Below, one piece after another: positions 61,745-64,000 of a DNA stretch of 64,000 nt. The DNA is from CAIYRG01 sp036273455 (GTDB lineage: Bacteria; Pseudomonadota; Alphaproteobacteria; Micropepsales; Micropepsaceae): the NCBI GenBank assembly GCA_036273455.1, contig DASUHP010000026.1:1-64000 (forward strand), written 5' to 3'. The notes under the pieces are model-generated. The model was not told where the DNA came from, did no database searches, and saw only the letters and a list, made by a program, of their open reading frames with translations. Position 1 is the stretch's first letter. Every line of letters starts with the position of its first letter. The translations under genes were made by a program, and so were the position numbers.

Positions 61745-62623
61745 ATGATTCGACAGGATCTCGGCATCGTCATTTGCGTGGGCATTGTGGCATGCTGTGC
61801 CACTCCGTCGCGCGCCGGAGACATTCCCAATTTCACCGGGAATTGGCGCCATCAGTCGCTGCCCGGATTCGAACCGCTGGCTGCAGCTCCGACCTCGGTG
61901 ACAAATCTGTCGCGCGAAGACGGCGTCAGCAATTACGACCAGCTCGTCGGCGATTATAAAAATCCCATTCTGAAACCCGCCGCCGCGCAGACCGTGAAGA
62001 GGTTTGGCGAAATGTCGAAGGCGGGCATCACTTACCCCAGTCCGGCCAATCAGTGCTGGCCCGAACCGGTGCCGTACATCTTCAAGACTTTCGGCATGGA
62101 GATGCTGCAGGAACCGGACCAGATCACCTTCATGTATGATGAAGGGCCGGACGTCCGGCACGTGCGGCTCAATCAATCACATCCCGCCAATGTCAAGCCG
62201 TCCTGGTACGGCGACTCAGTGGGCCATTACGAAGGAGATACGCTGGTCATCGACACCATCGCGACGAAAACCGACCGTCCTTATGCGATGATCGATCTCT
62301 ATGGCACGCCTTACACCAGTGCATTGCATGTGGTCGAACGCTACCGATTGATTTCTTATGAAGAAGCGCAGGATGGATTGCGGCGTGACGCGAAGGAAAA
62401 CAAGCGCATAGCGGGAGATCTCGACCCGAAATATCGCGGCAAGTTCCTGCAGGTTGAGTTCACGGTGGACGACCCTGGTGTATTCACCACTCCGTGGTCG
62501 GCGACCATTACGTACCGGCCGGGACGTGAACCGTTCAGCGAAGCGGTTTGCGCCGAAAACCAGCACGAATACTACAACAATGCAGATTCCAACGTCCCGC
62601 ACTCCACCAAACCCGATTTTTGA
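61745..62623 (+). CDS. Exported protein of a repeated unknown family, copy 3
   Basis: The 292-residue product has a signal peptide (IVICVGIVACCATPSRAG), IPNFTGNWR, the blocks NQCWPEPVPYIF, DSVGHYEGDTLVIDTIATK, YTSALHVVERYR, FTVDDPGVFTTPWSATITY and CAENQHEYYN, and a C-terminal TKPDF. Its N-terminal part and the inserted segment after 'ERYR' differ from copies 1, 2 and 4, so it is the most divergent. It faces copy 4 across a family-A repeat. Confidence 0.84.
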   Translation: MIRQDLGIVICVGIVACCATPSRAGDIPNFTGNWRHQSLPGFEPLAAAPTSVTNLSREDGVSNYDQLVGDYKNPILKPAAAQTVKRFGEMSKAGITYPSPANQCWPEPVPYIFKTFGMEMLQEPDQITFMYDEGPDVRHVRLNQSHPANVKPSWYGDSVGHYEGDTLVIDTIATKTDRPYAMIDLYGTPYTSALHVVERYRLISYEEAQDGLRRDAKENKRIAGDLDPKYRGKFLQVEFTVDDPGVFTTPWSATITYRPGREPFSEAVCAENQHEYYNNADSNVPHSTKPDF

Positions 62624-62636
62624 CTCTGTCTTCTCA

Positions 62637-62692
62637 CCTCCCCCTTGCGGGGAGGTCGAAATTTGCGATGCAAATTTCGGGTGGGGGTGCGG
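62637..62692. repeat. Family-A palindromic repeat
   Basis: CCTCCCCCTTGCGGGGAGG, then CGAAATTTGCG/TGCAAATTTCG inverted pair, then GGTGGGGGTGCGG. It lies between two convergent copies of the exported family. Confidence 0.8.
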
Positions 62693-62724
62693 ATGATGAC
62701 GGCCCCACTTGCGAGTTCCTTGAA

Positions 62725-63561
62725 CTAAAAGTCCGCCGTCTTTGCCTCCGGGATGTGATAGTCGAGTAGATTGCGATTGTTCTCCGCGCAGGCGATCTCC
62801 AAATGATCCGCGGCGGCCCGGCGGTACTGCCGCATGCCCCACCACGGCTGATACCAGCTGTCGGGATCTTCGGCGGAAAACACCACTTCCATGCCCTTGC
62901 CGCCATCGGTCATGTGCCAGCGCTCGATCACATGCAGCTTTTCGCTGTGCGGCGTGCGGTAGACATCGGCAATCGTCTTGTCGTTCAGGCCGATTGTATC
63001 CACCACGAGCGTATCGCCTTCATAATGTCCGACCGATTCTCCGTAGTAAGACGGTTTCGGGTTCTTCGAATGCGGCACATTCATGTAGACCCGCCGGGCC
63101 TGCGAGTCGCTGTCGCGGATAATCCACACCACCTTCGGCGTCTGAATGAACCGGATCGGGTTGGGCCCGCCTTCGCTCATGAACATCGGCACGCCGGACG
63201 GCAGACAGCTGGATCCCGGCGTAAACGCGATTTTGCCCGCCAGCACTTCGTCGATGTCCTGCTTCATCCGCGCCTTTACCGCCGGTTTCAGGTTCGGATT
63301 GGTCAGATCGGCAATCCGGAAACTCGGCTGGTTGCCCGTGCCGTTGGGGACAAATGGGTGCGCGGGATCGCTCACCACCGGTGCAGGCGTGTGACCAGGC
63401 GCGGCTTCAAAGAACGGCCCGGCGCCGTTGAAGCCGACCCAGCCGGTCATGCTGTCCGGACCGAAATTGGGCGCTGCCGCTGATTCCTGCGGCAAAGCCG
63501 GCGCGGAGGCGATGACAAGGAACGCAACGGATGAAAGCAAACATGCCGTGACAGACTTCAT
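62725..63561 (-). CDS. Exported protein of a repeated unknown family, copy 4
   Basis: The 278-residue product has a signal peptide (ACLLSSVAFLVIASAPALPQ), APNFGPDSMTGWVGF, SCLPSGVPMFM, the core ESVGHYEGDTLVVDTIGLND with KTIADVYRTPHSEKLHVIER, and ends VPEA-type then KTADF. The ATG at 63561 follows GGGAGGAG. It shares most of the core with copies 1 and 2, but differs in the Cys-X-Pro region. Confidence 0.85.
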   Translation of the reverse strand: MKSVTACLLSSVAFLVIASAPALPQESAAAPNFGPDSMTGWVGFNGAGPFFEAAPGHTPAPVVSDPAHPFVPNGTGNQPSFRIADLTNPNLKPAVKARMKQDIDEVLAGKIAFTPGSSCLPSGVPMFMSEGGPNPIRFIQTPKVVWIIRDSDSQARRVYMNVPHSKNPKPSYYGESVGHYEGDTLVVDTIGLNDKTIADVYRTPHSEKLHVIERWHMTDGGKGMEVVFSAEDPDSWYQPWWGMRQYRRAAADHLEIACAENNRNLLDYHIPEAKTADF

Positions 63562-63582
63562 GCAACTCCTCCCACCATAACC

Positions 63583-63646
63583 TGTCATCCCCGGCGCCGA
63601 GCAGCGGCGGGAAGGGGACCCATCCGCGCCGCGTCCGCGGCGCGAA
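63583..63646. repeat. Family-B repeat (TGTCATCCCCGGCG type)
   Basis: TGTCATCCCCGGCGCCGAGCAGCGGCG, GGAAGGGGACCCATCCGCG, CCGCG-TC-CGCGG stem, CGCGAA. It lies just upstream of copy 4 and closely matches 53630-53694, which follows copy 2. Confidence 0.82.
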
Positions 63647-63684
63647 GAAATACTTTTGGCCCGCCGACGCGTAAACCTACCCTC

Positions 63685-64000
63685 TCAATGCCAACGGTCC
63701 ATTGCCTGATGGTGCATGGACTGCGCCGGCAGTTCAGCGAGTTCGATCCGGTTGGCGTAAACGTCGAGAACATTGTTCAGGATCGCCCTGGTCGGACTGC
63801 CGGTGTTGATCGCGCCGACATTGGCGCCGCGCGCTTTGAACATCGCGGTGGCCTGCTGCATGTTGTCGACATAGAGCCCGAAATGATTCAGCCCCGGTGG
63901 ACGCTGCACGCTCGCGGGCAGAATCTCGATGAATGTGCCCTTGCTGATCTGCACATAAACCAGCTGAATCTTGCCTTCCTTGTCCTTCACCCGGAACGCC
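63685..64000 (-). CDS. VOC-family protein, C-terminal part (cut by window edge)
   Basis: The frame is open to the right edge and encodes FRVKDKEGKIQLVYVQISKG, FIEILPASVQRPPGLNHFGLY, ATAMFKARGANVG and VYANRIELAELP. The glutamates and histidine fit a VOC metal site (FIEIL, LNHFGL, RIELAE). It probably continues beyond 64000. It is the second VOC gene in the window, but in this copy the signal-peptide region, if present, is off the edge. Confidence 0.78.
   Translation of the reverse strand, partial: AFRVKDKEGKIQLVYVQISKGTFIEILPASVQRPPGLNHFGLYVDNMQQATAMFKARGANVGAINTGSPTRAILNNVLDVYANRIELAELPAQSMHHQAMDRWH

Overview
The window is a GC-rich bacterial chromosome segment with dense genes and many 4-bp ATGA/GTGA overlaps. 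The minus-strand order uvrC-pgsA-moaD-moaE, an EnvZ/OmpR-type pair, a Flp pilin, a DUF882 protein, SoxC/SoxD-like proteins and interspersed palindromic repeats next to genes all fit an alphaproteobacterium. The order cannot be fixed from sequence alone; Hyphomicrobiales or Micropepsales-like would fit. No rRNA, tRNA, phage, CRISPR array or intact insertion sequence was seen.

Layout. 0-0.8 kb: the end of a SoxC-like sulfite dehydrogenase gene and a SoxD-like cytochrome. 1-8.2 kb: housekeeping genes (FkbM methyltransferase, histidine kinase/response regulator, ilvE, moaE, moaD, pgsA, uvrC). 8.3-15.9 kb: envelope and secreted proteins (DUF6152 protein, Flp pilin, beta-barrel porin, two secreted proteins of unknown function, diheme cytochrome c), a MetE-like protein and a small membrane protein. 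A perfect TGTGA-N6-TCACA palindrome lies between pilin and porin. 16-19.6 kb: an ABC-2 exporter overlapping a PobA-like hydroxylase gene. 19.8-22.7 kb: a DEAD-box helicase, a cold-shock protein and tiny basic proteins, followed by about 1.2 kb with no convincing gene. 23.9 kb: a kelch protein.

25-51.5 kb is a long accessory catabolic region: a nitrate/sulfonate/taurine-type ABC importer, hydantoinase/oxoprolinase subunits A and B (A broken by a one-base frameshift), two creatinase-fold proteins, a DUF882 protein, PrpD-like, ACMSD-like amidohydrolase, MBL hydrolase, MhpA-like FAD hydroxylase, gamma-glutamyltransferase-like, NHL-repeat lyase-like, VOC protein, DegP protease, a 2Fe-2S protein/flavoprotein pair, a ThDP enzyme and a secreted amidohydrolase. 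Together they suggest uptake and hydrolytic or oxidative breakdown of cyclic-amide and aromatic compounds. No substrate can be named.

51.7-64 kb holds four paralogues of an uncharacterised secreted family, a trio of small exported-protein genes (one frameshifted at its signal peptide), YjbR and GIY-YIG proteins, a PQQ dehydrogenase with its diheme cytochrome, a large coiled-coil/SH3 membrane protein and a partial VOC gene. Three families of palindromic repeats sit in the gaps, and one copy is built into the leader of the SoxD-like gene.

Nothing seen is a clearly new defence or mobile system. The best leads are the repeated secreted family, the metal-ligand-less creatinase-fold protein beside hydantoinase genes, the CRP-like operator, and the two one-base frameshifts.
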